Assembly (NCBI RefSeq): GCF_029643425.1
Contig: NZ_CP119106.1
Coordinates: 1,922,001-1,986,000 of the forward strand
Direction of reading: 5' to 3'
From: Isoptericola sp. AK164
Lineage (GTDB): Bacteria > Actinomycetota > Actinomycetes > Actinomycetales > Cellulomonadaceae
DNA: 64,000 nucleotides
Below, piece by piece: positions 6,217 to 14,875 of this stretch. Position 1 is the first letter of the stretch. Every line of letters starts with the position of its first letter. The translations under genes and the position numbers were made by a program. The notes beneath the pieces were generated by a model, which worked only from the letters and a program-made list of their open reading frames with translations, had not been told where the DNA came from and did no database searches.

Positions 6217-7083
6217 TCACGGGTCGAGGCGCTCCCGGCAGTTCTTCTCGAAGACCTCCCGCACGGCCAGCGTGATCTCCCCCGGGACGACGTCGACGCC
6301 GTCGAGCCAGGTGATGGGCTGAACGTTGCGTCCTGAGGACGTCAGCGCCAGGTGCACGCCGCCCGTGGTGACCTCGTCGAGCACGGAGAACGGCAGCTCA
6401 CCCTCCCGGGCCTCGCGCACGGGCAGCCCCGCCTCGGCGCCCCACTCGAGCACGAGCGCCCGGGTGATCCCGGCCAGGCACCCCGTGGACAGCGCCGGGG
6501 TGAGGAGCTCTCCGCCGCGCTCGACGAAGATGTTCGATCCCGTGCCCTCGCAGAGCTCGCCCACCGTGTTGGGCAGGATCGACTCGTCGCCACCCTTGGC
6601 CTTGGCATCCGCGAGCGCCACCACGTTCTCGGCGTACGACGTCGTCTTGAGCCCGGCGATGGGCGACCGCTCGTTGCGAGGCCATGGCGAGCGTGCGGAG
6701 CGCGACTCCGGCATCATCACCGAGTCCTGGACGGCGACGACGACGCTCTGCGCGCCGGGGACCCGCATGGAGCCGAGCGGGCCGATGCCTGCGGTGACGG
6801 TGATGCGCAGCCGGCCGTCGAACGGACCGTCGAGGCGCACCGCCTCGTCGAGCACCGCGGCCACGCCCTCGCGCACCTTCTGCTCGTCGGGCGCCTCCAG
6901 CCCGAGACCGGTCGCCGAGCGGCGCAGCCGCTCCAGGTGCCGCGTCAGCGCGAACACCTGCCCGTCGAACACGGTGCACGTCTCGAAGACGCCGTCACCC
7001 ACCGTGATGCCGTGGTCGACCGCGCTCAGCGCGGCCTCCCCGGCTCCGACCAACCGACCTTCGGCCCAGATCACGAGACTCAT
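6217..7083 (-). CDS. pabC: Aminodeoxychorismate lyase (class IV aminotransferase fold)
   Basis: This 288-residue PLP enzyme should split 4-amino-4-deoxychorismate into p-aminobenzoate and pyruvate for folate synthesis. Evidence is the fold-type IV layout: DHGITVGDGVFET near residue 23, the PLP lysine Lys146 in GLKTTSYAENV, Glu179 in ELCEGTGSNIFV, and the TGCLAGITR phosphate-binding turn. The class also includes branched-chain and D-amino-acid transaminases. Linkage to pabB two genes upstream decides for PabC. The stop lies 90 bp from tRNA-Val(CAC). A CAGACT box 7 nt before ATG 7083 hints at an additional leaderless start. Confidence 0.85.
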   Translation of the reverse strand: MSLVIWAEGRLVGAGEAALSAVDHGITVGDGVFETCTVFDGQVFALTRHLERLRRSATGLGLEAPDEQKVREGVAAVLDEAVRLDGPFDGRLRITVTAGIGPLGSMRVPGAQSVVVAVQDSVMMPESRSARSPWPRNERSPIAGLKTTSYAENVVALADAKAKGGDESILPNTVGELCEGTGSNIFVERGGELLTPALSTGCLAGITRALVLEWGAEAGLPVREAREGELPFSVLDEVTTGGVHLALTSSGRNVQPITWLDGVDVVPGEITLAVREVFEKNCRERLDP

Positions 7084-7088
7084 GGTGC

Positions 7089-7700
7089 TCAGTCTGCCCG
7101 ACGCCGGTACACCAGATGCGTCACCTCCCCTGCGTGCCGGGCCGAGACAGCGTCGAGGTCCAGCCGGCCGACACCGTCGAACAGCCGTGTCGCACCGGCG
7201 ATGTCCAGCACGACGGGCGCGACGTGCAGGCGCAGCTCGTCGATCGCCCGGGCGGCGAGGTAGGTGTTGACCGTCGAGACTCCCCCGGCGATCGAGACGT
7301 CGCCGTCGCCGGCCGCATCGACGGCCCGGCGCAGCGCCTCGTCGGCACCGTCCGCGACGAAGTGGAAGGTCGTGCCGCCGGCCATCTCCAGCGGCTCGCG
7401 CGGATGGTGGGTGAGCACGAACACGGGTGCGTGGTACGGCGGCCCGTCACCCCACCAGCCGCGCCACGCGAGGTCCCAGGGCCCGGTGTCCGGGGAGAAC
7501 ATGCCGCGGCCCATGACGTAGGCGTCGGCCTCCAGGATGCCGGTGACCTCCCGCGGGTGGTCCTCGGCGTGTTCGAGCAGCCACGTGTGCAGCACCTCTC
7601 CGGCGCCGATCACGTCGCCGAAGGGACGCTCACGGGTCGGGTGCGGGCCGGCGGCGAAGCCGTCCAGGGACACGGACAGGTCGCAGGTCACGGTCGTCAT
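7089..7700 (-). CDS. Dihydrofolate reductase-family protein (RibD C-terminal fold)
   Basis: The 203-residue protein has the DHFR-like fold shared with the RibD reductase domain. It opens VTCDLSVSLDGFAAG, has VMGRGMFS near residue 64, an SIAGGVSTVNTYL loop that would hold the NADPH phosphates, and closes with LRLHVAPVVL and TRLFDGVGRLDL. Family members are NADPH reductases of unknown substrate. It lies between pabC and pabB and is co-oriented, 30 nt after pabB and 5 nt before pabC, so a pteridine or folate role is plausible but unproven. Confidence 0.75.
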   Translation of the reverse strand: MTTVTCDLSVSLDGFAAGPHPTRERPFGDVIGAGEVLHTWLLEHAEDHPREVTGILEADAYVMGRGMFSPDTGPWDLAWRGWWGDGPPYHAPVFVLTHHPREPLEMAGGTTFHFVADGADEALRRAVDAAGDGDVSIAGGVSTVNTYLAARAIDELRLHVAPVVLDIAGATRLFDGVGRLDLDAVSARHAGEVTHLVYRRRAD

Positions 7701-7730
7701 GCCGGTGCCGACGACGGCGGCGCCGCGGAC

Positions 7731-8861
7731 TCATCGGTCGGCGACGGGTTCGTCCCCTCCCCCGTGCGAGGCGAGGCCGACCAGCCGGGAGGCCTTCAGC
7801 TCGGTCTCGCGCCACTCCGCGCGGGGGTCCGAACCCCACGTGATGCCGGCGCCGGTGCCGAACCGCAGCACGCCGTCGTCGGCCCCGTGGCGCTCCCACC
7901 AGAAGGTGCGGATCCCCACGGCGAGCTCGGCCCGGTCCCCGTCGACCCAGCCGACGGCGCCGCAGTAGGGCCCGCGCGGCGTGGGCTCGAGGTCGTCGAT
8001 GACCGACAGGGCCGACGACTTGGGCGCCCCGGAGACCGAGCCGGGCGGGAAGGTGGCGCGCAGCACCCGGGCCCACCGGTCCGCGGCGGACGCGACGCCC
8101 GGGGCCAGGACACCCTCGACGCGGGAGACCAGGTGCACGAGGCCGGGGTGCTCCTCGACGCCGAGCAGCTCCGTGACCGCGACCGTGCCGGGTCGGCACA
8201 CCCGCTGCAGGTCGTTGCGCACGAGGTCGGTGATCATGACGTTCTCGGCGCGGTCCTTACCGGTCAGGCCCGCGGCGGTGGGCGCGGTGCCCTTGATCGG
8301 TCCGGAGGCGAGCCCGTCGTCCTGCAGGGAGAGGTAGAGCTCGGGCGAGGCCGACACCACCCACACGGGGTCGACGCCGAGACCGCCGGGGACATGGACG
8401 GCGGCCGCGTACGGCGCGGGGTTGCCGGCGGCCAGCCGTGCGGACAGCGCTGCCGCGTCCGGCTCGCCGGCGGGCGTGCGCGGGTCGTCCGCGGGCAGCG
8501 GTGCGCTCAGCACCCGGCACACGTTGACCTGGTAGACGCTGCCGTCGCGGATGTGGTGCCGGACCGTACTCACCGCGGCCTCGTACCGCTCCTGGGACAT
8601 CGACGTCTTCCAGTCCTGGGCCGCCGGGCCCCGCCAGCCGTCCGTCGCACCGTCGTCGTACGCCGGGGGCGCGCCGTCGGTCACGTGGGCGAACCGCCAG
8701 GCGCGCGCCCGCCCGGAGCGGCCGAAGGCCTCGAAGTCGACGACGACGAACCACGGCCCGGGCTCGGCGAGCCGCTCGGGCGCCTCGGTGAGGTCGACGC
8801 ACTCGACGACGTCGGTCGCCAGGCGGCCTGCGAAGGAGGCCCAGGAGGTGGGTGCGCGCAC
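7731..8861 (-). CDS. pabB: Aminodeoxychorismate synthase component I
   Basis: This chorismate-utilising enzyme uses ammonia from the glutaminase partner to make aminodeoxychorismate. Signature blocks are ASPELYLSL, the PIKGTAPT motif whose lysine separates PabB from anthranilate synthase (which has Ala), ENVMITDLVRNDLQRV with the Mg-binding Glu, and PGSVSGAPK. At 376 residues it lacks much of the N-terminal TrpE-like region of Escherichia coli PabB (about 450), and no pabA glutaminase is in the window. I chose GTG 8861 because TACCGT lies exactly 6 nt upstream on the minus strand; ATG 8921 would add 20 residues of low-quality sequence. It heads a pabB - DHFR-like - pabC operon. Confidence 0.87.
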   Translation of the reverse strand: MRAPTSWASFAGRLATDVVECVDLTEAPERLAEPGPWFVVVDFEAFGRSGRARAWRFAHVTDGAPPAYDDGATDGWRGPAAQDWKTSMSQERYEAAVSTVRHHIRDGSVYQVNVCRVLSAPLPADDPRTPAGEPDAAALSARLAAGNPAPYAAAVHVPGGLGVDPVWVVSASPELYLSLQDDGLASGPIKGTAPTAAGLTGKDRAENVMITDLVRNDLQRVCRPGTVAVTELLGVEEHPGLVHLVSRVEGVLAPGVASAADRWARVLRATFPPGSVSGAPKSSALSVIDDLEPTPRGPYCGAVGWVDGDRAELAVGIRTFWWERHGADDGVLRFGTGAGITWGSDPRAEWRETELKASRLVGLASHGGGDEPVADR

Positions 8862-8897
8862 GGCTGCACGGTATGCCAGGGACACGCTGCGGGGCGA

Positions 8898-8927
8898 TTG
8901 GACCATTCGTGCACTGTCCACTAGTGT
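8898..8927 (+). promoter_or_regulatory. Promoter of the Gly-Cys-Val tRNA cluster
   Basis: TTGGAC (8898-8903), an 18-bp spacer and TAGTGT (8922-8927) lie 50 bp before tRNA-Gly. The second cluster has the same arrangement at 12040-12069. Confidence 0.75.
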
Positions 8928-8976
8928 TTTCCTCGCGCCGGAACGCGGGGGCCAGCCCCTGCACCTGTCCGGTCGC

Positions 8977-9049
<73 letters not shown>

Positions 9050-9106
9050 CGGAGGCCCACTCCCCTGCGACCTCGGCGACGAGCGAGCCGGTGAGCACAG
9101 TCTCAA

Positions 9107-9177
9107 GGTGGGTTGGCCGAGAGGCGAGGCAGCGGCCTGCAAAGCCGTATACACGGGTTCGAATCCCGTACCCACCT
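9107..9177 (+). tRNA. tRNA-Cys(GCA)
   Basis: The 71-nt gene has acceptor arms GGTGGGT/ACCCACC and an anticodon stem GCGGC/GCCGT with the loop CTGCAAA (anticodon GCA). It ends one base before tRNA-Val(GAC). Confidence 0.93.
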
Positions 9178-9178
9178 C

Positions 9179-9250
9179 GGGCGATTGGCGCAGCGGTAGC
9201 GCGCTTCCCTGACACGGAAGAGGTCACTGGTTCGATCCCAGTATCGCCCA
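9179..9250 (+). tRNA. tRNA-Val(GAC)
   Basis: The 72-nt gene has acceptor arms GGGCGAT/ATCGCCC and an anticodon stem CTTCC/GGAAG with the loop CTGACAC (anticodon GAC). A second copy at 12195-12266 differs in the D loop. Confidence 0.95.
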
Positions 9251-9255
9251 CCACC

Positions 9256-9298
9256 ACGAACGGCCCCGGTCCTGACACACAGGACCGGGGCCGTTCGT
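9256..9298 (+). terminator. Terminator of the first tRNA cluster
   Basis: Perfect 19-nt arms (9256-9274 and 9280-9298) enclose the loop ACACA 5 nt after tRNA-Val. Confidence 0.85.
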
Positions 9299-9403
9299 CG
9301 TCACTCCCCGGTCCGCACGCCGCCCCCCGAACCCGGGTGCAGCGACGCCACGCGAGTGCCCGGCCCCGGTGCTACGTTGCCAGCGCACCGACCTGGAGGG
9401 CCC

Positions 9404-10903
9404 ATGGCTGAGACCGATCGTCCCGCTCGGCGCGACGCCCGGACGCCGGGCGGCGTCATGGCGGCCGCCACCGTCTCCACGCTCATCGTCAACGCGAACA
9501 CCTCGGCCGTGGCGATCCTGCTTCCGGCGATCAGCGACGACGTGGGCATGTCCACCGAGACCCTGCAGTGGGCCGTGACGGGCTATCTCCTGGTCGGCGC
9601 AGCCACCATCGTCACGTCGGGCAGCCTCGGGGACGTCTTCGGCCGGCGCAAGGTGTTCGTCGGCGGTCTGCTGCTGTTCATCGCCTCGTGCGTCCTCATC
9701 GCCCTCGCACCCGGCGGGTGGGCCGTCATCGTCGGGCGCTGCATCCAGGGCGCGGCCGGTGCCACGCTGGTCGCCGGCGGGCTCAGCATCCTGTCCATCG
9801 CCTCGCCTCCCGGCACCGCCCAGCTGCGTGCCGTGTCCTACTGGGGCTCCGCCTCGGCGGTCGGCGCCGCGGCGGGTCCGCTGCTCGGCGGGGCGCTGGT
9901 GAACACGGTGGGCTGGCAGGGGCTGTTCTGGCTGGACGCGGCCATCGCCGTCCTGCTGGTGCCCGTCACCGTGCGCTCCGTGGCCGAGTCCTTCGACCCG
10001 ACGCGCAGCCGGTCGATCGACTGGGCCGGGACCGCGCTCATCGCGCTCGCGCTCGCCCCGCTCATCCTCGGCGTCACCCAGGGCGCGACCTGGGGATGGC
10101 TGGCGCTCCCCACGCTGCTCTGCTTCGCGGTGTCGGTCGCCTCCACCGTCGGCTTCGTCGCCGTCGAGAACCGGGTGTCCGCCCCGCTGCTCGACCTCCG
10201 CCTGTTCCGCAACCGACGACTGGTCGGGGCGACGCTCGGCATCCTCATCGGCGCCGCCGCGATCAACTCCATGATGTTCGTGCTGAGTCTGTTCTTCCAG
10301 GATCCGGCCCTCCTCGGGATGGACCCCCTCCAGGCGGGGTTGGCGACTCTTCCGGCGACGGTCGGGATGGTGGCCCTCACCCCGGCGGTGCCCTGGCTCA
10401 CGCACCGGTTCGGGGTGCTCGCCGTCGTCGGCGCCGGTTTGATCATCATGACCGGGGGGTTCGCCGCACTCGCGCTGGCGAGCATCTCCTGGGGCTATCT
10501 CGCGTTCCTCACCCCGATCGTCGTGGTGGCCCTGGGCCTGTGCCTGTCCAACAACCCGTGCTCCTCGGTCGCCACCGGGTCGGTCGACCCCTCCGAGGTC
10601 GGCGGGGCCTCGGGGCTGTCGAACATGGCCCGGTACGTGGGGCCGGCGATCATGACCGCGGTCGTCGCCGCGCTGTACGCCGGGATCCCCGAGAACCGAC
10701 AAGCCGCGGGCGCATCGGCCGCCGAGGCGCAGATCGCGGGCTTCCAGGGTGCCGCCGTCGCCCTGGCGATCGTCTCCGCGACCGGGATCCTGCTCGTGTA
10801 CCTCGTGCGCGGCTACCGCGAGCGGCACGCGCCGGACGGGGTGGAGGTCGCGATCGCGGCCGCCGCGCCGCTGCACACCATCCCGCGGCCCGAGGACTCC
10901 TGA
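9404..10903 (+). CDS. MFS transporter, DHA2 (14-helix drug:proton antiporter) family
   Basis: The 499-residue membrane protein has about 14 hydrophobic segments. It opens with VSTLIVNANTSAVAILLPAI and has QWAVTGYLLVGAATI, then the motif A loop GSLGDVFGRRKVFV and the motif B/C region IVGRCIQGAAGATLVAGGL. This is the pattern of EmrB/QacA-type exporters. The start ATG 9404 follows GGAGGG by 3 nt, and GCTACGTT at 9371 is a possible -10. No TetR or MarR regulator is adjacent, so the substrate cannot be guessed. It lies between the two tRNA clusters and may be exchangeable cargo. Confidence 0.88.
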   Translation: MAETDRPARRDARTPGGVMAAATVSTLIVNANTSAVAILLPAISDDVGMSTETLQWAVTGYLLVGAATIVTSGSLGDVFGRRKVFVGGLLLFIASCVLIALAPGGWAVIVGRCIQGAAGATLVAGGLSILSIASPPGTAQLRAVSYWGSASAVGAAAGPLLGGALVNTVGWQGLFWLDAAIAVLLVPVTVRSVAESFDPTRSRSIDWAGTALIALALAPLILGVTQGATWGWLALPTLLCFAVSVASTVGFVAVENRVSAPLLDLRLFRNRRLVGATLGILIGAAAINSMMFVLSLFFQDPALLGMDPLQAGLATLPATVGMVALTPAVPWLTHRFGVLAVVGAGLIIMTGGFAALALASISWGYLAFLTPIVVVALGLCLSNNPCSSVATGSVDPSEVGGASGLSNMARYVGPAIMTAVVAALYAGIPENRQAAGASAAEAQIAGFQGAAVALAIVSATGILLVYLVRGYRERHAPDGVEVAIAAAAPLHTIPRPEDS

Positions 10904-10947
10904 ACAGGCCGCTGCGTGCCCTGCCATCGCGGCGTAGCGTCGCCGGT

Positions 10948-11238
10948 ATGTGCCGCAACATCACCATCCTGCGTGGCCTCGAGCCGCCCGCCACGGCGGA
11001 GGAGGTCGAGGCCGCCGCCGCTCAGTTCGTCCGCAAGGTGACCGGCGTCGCCGCCGACGCCGCTCCCGCGTCCCGGGAACCGTGCGAGGCCGCCTCGGCC
11101 GAGATCGCGGCGATCGTCACCCGGCTGCTGGACGAGCTGCCGGCCCGCCGGCAGCCGCCGGCCACGGTTCCCCCGTTGCGCCGACCCGAGGTGCAGGCGC
11201 GCCTCGCCGCCCGCGACGGCGCGCCGCGCACGGCATGA
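10948..11238 (+). CDS. DUF2277 family protein
   Basis: The 96-residue protein starts MCRNITILRGLEPPATAEEVEAAAAQFVRKV, which is the hallmark of DUF2277, a family of unknown function common in actinobacteria and proteobacteria. Cys2 and Arg3 are invariant in the family as I recall. The start is supported by TAGCGT at 10935-10940, 7 nt upstream, with no Shine-Dalgarno sequence, so the mRNA is probably leaderless. The C-terminal third is Arg/Pro-rich and diverged. Confidence 0.8.
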   Translation: MCRNITILRGLEPPATAEEVEAAAAQFVRKVTGVAADAAPASREPCEAASAEIAAIVTRLLDELPARRQPPATVPPLRRPEVQARLAARDGAPRTA

Positions 11239-11275
11239 CGCCCGGGTCCGGCGCGATCGACATCCAGGAGTGAAC

Positions 11276-11992
11276 GTGAACGAGCCGGAGCACGACTTCT
11301 CGCCGCTGCGCGCCGCCTTCGTCAACTGCACCCTCAAACCGTCCCCGGAGGTCTCCCACACCCAGGGCCTCCTGGACGTCAGCGCCGCGATCATGCGCCG
11401 GCACGGCGTGACCGTGGACGAGATCCGCGCCGTCGACCACGACCTCGCCCCCGGGGTGCAACCGGACATGACCGAGCACGGGTGGGACCACGACGACTGG
11501 CCGGCACTGGCCGAACGGATCCTCGCCGCAGACATCCTCGTCCTGGGGACGCCCATCTGGCTGGGCGACAAGTCCAGCGTCTGCACCCGCGTCGTCGAGC
11601 GGCTGTACTCGCTGTCCGGGCGGCTGAACGACGCCGGACAGTACCTGTACTACGGCCGCACCGCGGGCGTCGTGATCACCGGGAACGAGGACGGTGCCAA
11701 GCACGTGGCGATGAACGTCCTGTACTCCCTGCAGCACCTCGGCTACACCATCCCGCCGCAGGCCGACGCGGGGTGGGTCGGCGAGGCCGGGCCGGGTCCG
11801 TCCTACCTGGACGAGGGATCGGGTGGCCCGCAGAACGAGTTCACGCAGCGCAACACCACGTTCATGACGTGGAACCTCCTGCACCTGGCCGCGATGCTCC
11901 GGGCCGCCGGCGGCTTCCCCGCGTACGGCAACCAGCGCAGCGCCTGGGACGCCGGCGCCCGGTTCGACCACCCGAACCCGGAGTACCGCTGA
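11276..11992 (+). CDS. Flavodoxin-like NAD(P)H-dependent FMN reductase family protein
   Basis: The 238-residue protein has a flavodoxin-like fold. The first strand and phosphate loop read AAFVNCTLKPSPEVSHTQGLL, followed by ILAADILVLGTPIWLGDKSS, the typical aromatic FMN loop of NADPH-dependent FMN reductases, and then AGVVITGNEDGAKHV. It probably binds FMN and reduces it or a quinone or dye substrate. I chose GTG 11276 because AGGAG at 11266-11270 sits 5 nt upstream; GTG 11270 overlaps that site. It is 37 nt after the DUF2277 gene and may be co-transcribed. Confidence 0.75.
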   Translation: MNEPEHDFSPLRAAFVNCTLKPSPEVSHTQGLLDVSAAIMRRHGVTVDEIRAVDHDLAPGVQPDMTEHGWDHDDWPALAERILAADILVLGTPIWLGDKSSVCTRVVERLYSLSGRLNDAGQYLYYGRTAGVVITGNEDGAKHVAMNVLYSLQHLGYTIPPQADAGWVGEAGPGPSYLDEGSGGPQNEFTQRNTTFMTWNLLHLAAMLRAAGGFPAYGNQRSAWDAGARFDHPNPEYR

Positions 11993-12039
11993 GGCCGGAC
12001 CCGCCGTCCCCGGCAGAGGTCCAGGTCACACCCGACGAA

Positions 12040-12069
12040 TTGGACCTGGGACCCGCGGTCCAGTAATGT
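12040..12069 (+). promoter_or_regulatory. Promoter of the second tRNA cluster
   Basis: TTGGAC (12040-12045), 18 bp and TAATGT (12064-12069) lie 48 bp before tRNA-Gly, the same architecture as at 8898-8927. Confidence 0.75.
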
Positions 12070-12117
12070 TCCTCAGGCACCGGGACACGGGGGCAGCGCC
12101 CCTGGATCTCCGGCCGT

Positions 12118-12190
<73 letters not shown>

Positions 12191-12194
12191 CCAC

Positions 12195-12266
12195 GGGCGA
12201 TTGGCGCAGCGGGAGCGCGCTTCCCTGACACGGAAGAGGTCACTGGTTCGATCCCAGTATCGCCCA
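12195..12266 (+). tRNA. tRNA-Val(GAC), second copy
   Basis: It is identical to the copy at 9179-9250 except for one base in the D loop (CGGGAG instead of CGGTAG). The anticodon loop is CTGACAC. Confidence 0.94.
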
Positions 12267-12273
12267 CCACCAC

Positions 12274-12313
12274 GAACGGCCCCTGTACTGCCTCGGCAGC
12301 ACAGGGGCCGTTC
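12274..12313 (+). terminator. Terminator of the second tRNA cluster
   Basis: Arms GAACGGCCCCTGT (12274-12286) and ACAGGGGCCGTTC (12301-12313) pair perfectly, and a nested CTGC/GCAG stem fills the loop. From 12314 to 12455 I see no further feature. Confidence 0.85.
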
Positions 12314-12455
12314 ATCGTCCCGCGAGGACTCGACCTGCTCCGTGTTGCTCTTGCGGTTGTCCACCACGGTCGCCTGGAACGTGTACCCGTTCACCCACGA
12401 CGCACGGCAAAAGCCCTTCGTCCGGTCGACCTCCCGGCACGCGGGGGGCGCCCGG

Positions 12456-12759
12456 TAGGCTCGCTGCCGTGAACGACCCCAGCGCCGACAGCCCGCCCGC
12501 CGTCTCCGCGACGATGCACCGGGCCAAGACCCGGGCACGGGCGTCTCACGTCACCGTGGGGCGCGCGCGGCTGGGGGACGACGGCACCGTCGAGATCGAC
12601 TGCTCGTGCGGCATGGTGCTGCGCAACGGCCCGCAGTGGTCGCTCGACGAGCACATCCGTCTGCACCGGGCCGAGGCCCGGTACCTCGCGCTGAGCGAGG
12701 TCGCGCCGGCCGGCATGCCCCGCCTCATCGCCGTGGGCACCGACCGTCTCCCCCGCTGA
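12456..12759 (+). CDS. Small hypothetical protein with a possible zinc site (leaderless; coding from GTG 12469)
   Basis: The coding part runs from GTG 12469 to 12759 (96 residues); the interval given also includes its -10 box TAGGCT at 12456-12461, which lies 7 nt before the GTG and marks a leaderless start. The first 30 residues are polar. The core VEIDCSCGMVLRNGPQWSLDEHIRLHRAEA holds Cys45, Cys47, His62 and His66, which could bind a metal ion. I do not recognise the family. It is convergent with the next gene, with only 24 bp between them. Confidence 0.6.
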
Positions 12760-12783
12760 CCGGCCGGCGGCCGGCGGCGGGGC

Positions 12784-13017
12784 TCAGAGCTCGTCGGGGT
12801 CGTCCCAGCTGTGACCGCTCGAGGCGCCCTCCATCGGGCGTCGCTCGCTCTGCGACAGCGACAGCGGCGCCTTGGTGGCGTCACCGCCGATGCGGGGATC
12901 TCCGTGCTCGTCCGTGGCCGACCGCTGTCGGGGCGCGATCCGCGCCTGGGAGGCGATCGACTCGTCGAGGAGGACCCGAACTCGGTCGGAGTCGGTCTCC
13001 CGTGTGTCCTTGCTCAT
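12784..13017 (-). CDS. Small hypothetical protein
   Basis: The 77-residue, strongly hydrophilic protein starts MSKDTRETDSDRVRVLLDES and ends HSWDDPDEL. It has no hydrophobic segment, cysteine or recognisable domain and is probably largely disordered. ATG 13017 is the natural start; longer in-frame extensions upstream run into the promoter region of the divergent gene at 13214. A TAGTGT on the minus strand (13067-13062) may be its -10 box, giving a leader of about 40 nt. The function is unknown. Confidence 0.5.
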   Translation of the reverse strand: MSKDTRETDSDRVRVLLDESIASQARIAPRQRSATDEHGDPRIGGDATKAPLSLSQSERRPMEGASSGHSWDDPDEL

Positions 13018-13201
13018 AGTCCAGATGTACCAGCCGGACGGTGTCTTCGCCCGCGCTTGGCACACTATTCTTTGACCAGGAACCGAGCCGACACGAGGTC
13101 GACACCCCCGCGTCACACCGCGCCGCACGACACCGCGTCGCACCGCGACACGCCAGGGCTCCCGGCGCCCCGGGCGACCGCCGTCGTGCGCACCCCGCAC
13201 G

Positions 13202-13207
13202 TAGGGT
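13202..13207 (+). promoter_or_regulatory. -10 box for a leaderless start at 13214
   Basis: TAGGGT at 13202-13207 is separated by 6 nt from GTG 13214 and there is no Shine-Dalgarno sequence, so the start codon would be the first transcribed codon. Confidence 0.5.
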
Positions 13208-13213
13208 GAGGGC

Positions 13214-14875
13214 GTGACCGCCGGAGATCGACTCGATGCCGAGCGCTCCCGCGCCACGCCGGCGCCCAGCGAGCGCTTCCACGAACCCTGGCCGGGCCCC
13301 CGACCGCTGGTGTGGGCGCCCCGCGCCCACACGGTCGAGGTCGTCCTGACCGACGACGACGGCGCGACCGCACGGCACCCGATGCGTCTCGTCGGCGCGC
13401 ACGAGCCCGGCTACTGGCGCGCCGACGCCCGGTTCCCCCACGGGACCGCGTACTCCTTCTCCGTCGACGGCGGCCCCGCGCTGACCGACCCGGCCGCCGC
13501 GTCGCTGCCCGCGGGCGTGCACGGCCCGGGGCGGATCCTCGACGAGAGCTTCGGCTGGCACGACGACCACTGGCCCGGCGCTGACCTCGCCCAGGGCGCC
13601 CTGCTGCACCTCGAGATCCCCTCCGTGACCGCCGAGGGAACCCTCGACGCGGCCGCCCGGCTGCTGCCCGCCGTCGCCGCGCTCGGCGTCGACGGCGTCG
13701 AGCTGTCCCCGGTGGCGGCCTTCGACCCGGCGACGGGGCCCCAGGCCGGGGTGCGCCTCTTCGCCGTCCACGAACCGTACGGCGGCTCCCGCGCGCTGCA
13801 GCGCTTCGTGGACACGGCCCACCGCGCCGGCCTCGCCGTCGTGCTCACGCTCCCCCACCGCTGGGCCGTGGCCGACCCGCTGCACCTGCACCACTTCGGC
13901 CCGTACTCCGCAGGGGCTCGCATCAGGGCGCGGCGCGTGGCCGACGGTGGCGCCGACGCCCCGCGCATCAACCTCGACGGCTCCGGCAGCCGCGGACCCC
14001 GCGACCTGTTCATCGCCGACGCCCGGCGCTGGCTGCGCGACTTCCACGTCGACGGGCTGCTGCTGGACGTCGAGGTGCTGGTGGACCGGTCCACCGTGCC
14101 GTTCCTCGGCGAGCTGGGCGAGGCGGTGCAGGACGTCGCCGTCCGGACCGGACGCCCGCGCACCCTGCTCACCGACGGCCCCGGGCTCAGCGACCGGCTC
14201 ACCACCATCGTGCACCGGCTCCTGACCGACGGCGTCGACGGACCGGCCGGTGACCTGCAGCGCCTCGCCGAGGAGACCGGGACGCCCGCCCGGATCCCCG
14301 TCGGGCTGCGCCGGGCGCTGCGGGCCACGCAGCGCAGCGGCGGGTTCGTCGGCGACCTGACGCGCCTGCCCGCCGCGACCCGGGCGGCCCCCTGGTCGCG
14401 GGCCGACGGCGCACCGCAGAGCGCGTCCGCCGGGGACCACGCCGCGCTGCTCGCCTTCGTCCTCCTGGCCGGCAGCCCCGCGGTGCTGGACACCGAACGG
14501 GTCCCGGTCCACCGCGACACCCCCGACGCCCGGCGTCTGACCTCATGGACCCGTCGGCTGCTCGCGCTGCGCCCGTCCGCCCTGGCCGACATCGCCCGGC
14601 CCCTGGACGTCACCACCCACGACGGCGTGCTCACGGTGCGCCGCGGCGGCACCGCCGTCGTCCTGCTCGCCGACCCCGCCGTGCGGCACGTCGACCTGTC
14701 CGGCCGGCTGCTGCCCCCGATCGGCGACTGGCGCGTGGCGGCGGCCTGGGACGAGGATGACACCCACCTGGTGGCCGGCGCGCTGCGGGCGCCACGACGC
14801 TCCGTCGTCGTGCTCCGCGCCGACGCACGCCCGGTCGCCGCCGACCTGCGCACCCCGAGCACGGAGCCCGCATGA
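13214..14875 (+). CDS. TreZ-like GH13 homologue lacking catalytic residues
   Basis: The 553-residue protein aligns along its length with malto-oligosyltrehalose trehalohydrolase: an N-terminal CBM48/Ig-like domain (VWAPRAHTVEVVL), then a GH13 barrel with AVHEPYGGSRALQRFVDTAH and WLRDFHVDGLLLDVEVLVDRS. The active-site blocks are degenerate. Region I DVVYNHLG has become TLPHRWAV (212-219). Region II GLRLDAVHA has become GLLLDVEVL (281-289), keeping the aspartate (Asp285) but losing Arg and His. The region III glutamate (AESDLND) is replaced by LLTDGPG (318-324). The frame is intact, so it is expressed but probably not a hydrolase; it may bind glucans. The stop overlaps the next gene by 4 bp. 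Confidence 0.75.
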   Translation: MTAGDRLDAERSRATPAPSERFHEPWPGPRPLVWAPRAHTVEVVLTDDDGATARHPMRLVGAHEPGYWRADARFPHGTAYSFSVDGGPALTDPAAASLPAGVHGPGRILDESFGWHDDHWPGADLAQGALLHLEIPSVTAEGTLDAAARLLPAVAALGVDGVELSPVAAFDPATGPQAGVRLFAVHEPYGGSRALQRFVDTAHRAGLAVVLTLPHRWAVADPLHLHHFGPYSAGARIRARRVADGGADAPRINLDGSGSRGPRDLFIADARRWLRDFHVDGLLLDVEVLVDRSTVPFLGELGEAVQDVAVRTGRPRTLLTDGPGLSDRLTTIVHRLLTDGVDGPAGDLQRLAEETGTPARIPVGLRRALRATQRSGGFVGDLTRLPAATRAAPWSRADGAPQSASAGDHAALLAFVLLAGSPAVLDTERVPVHRDTPDARRLTSWTRRLLALRPSALADIARPLDVTTHDGVLTVRRGGTAVVLLADPAVRHVDLSGRLLPPIGDWRVAAAWDEDDTHLVAGALRAPRRSVVVLRADARPVAADLRTPSTEPA

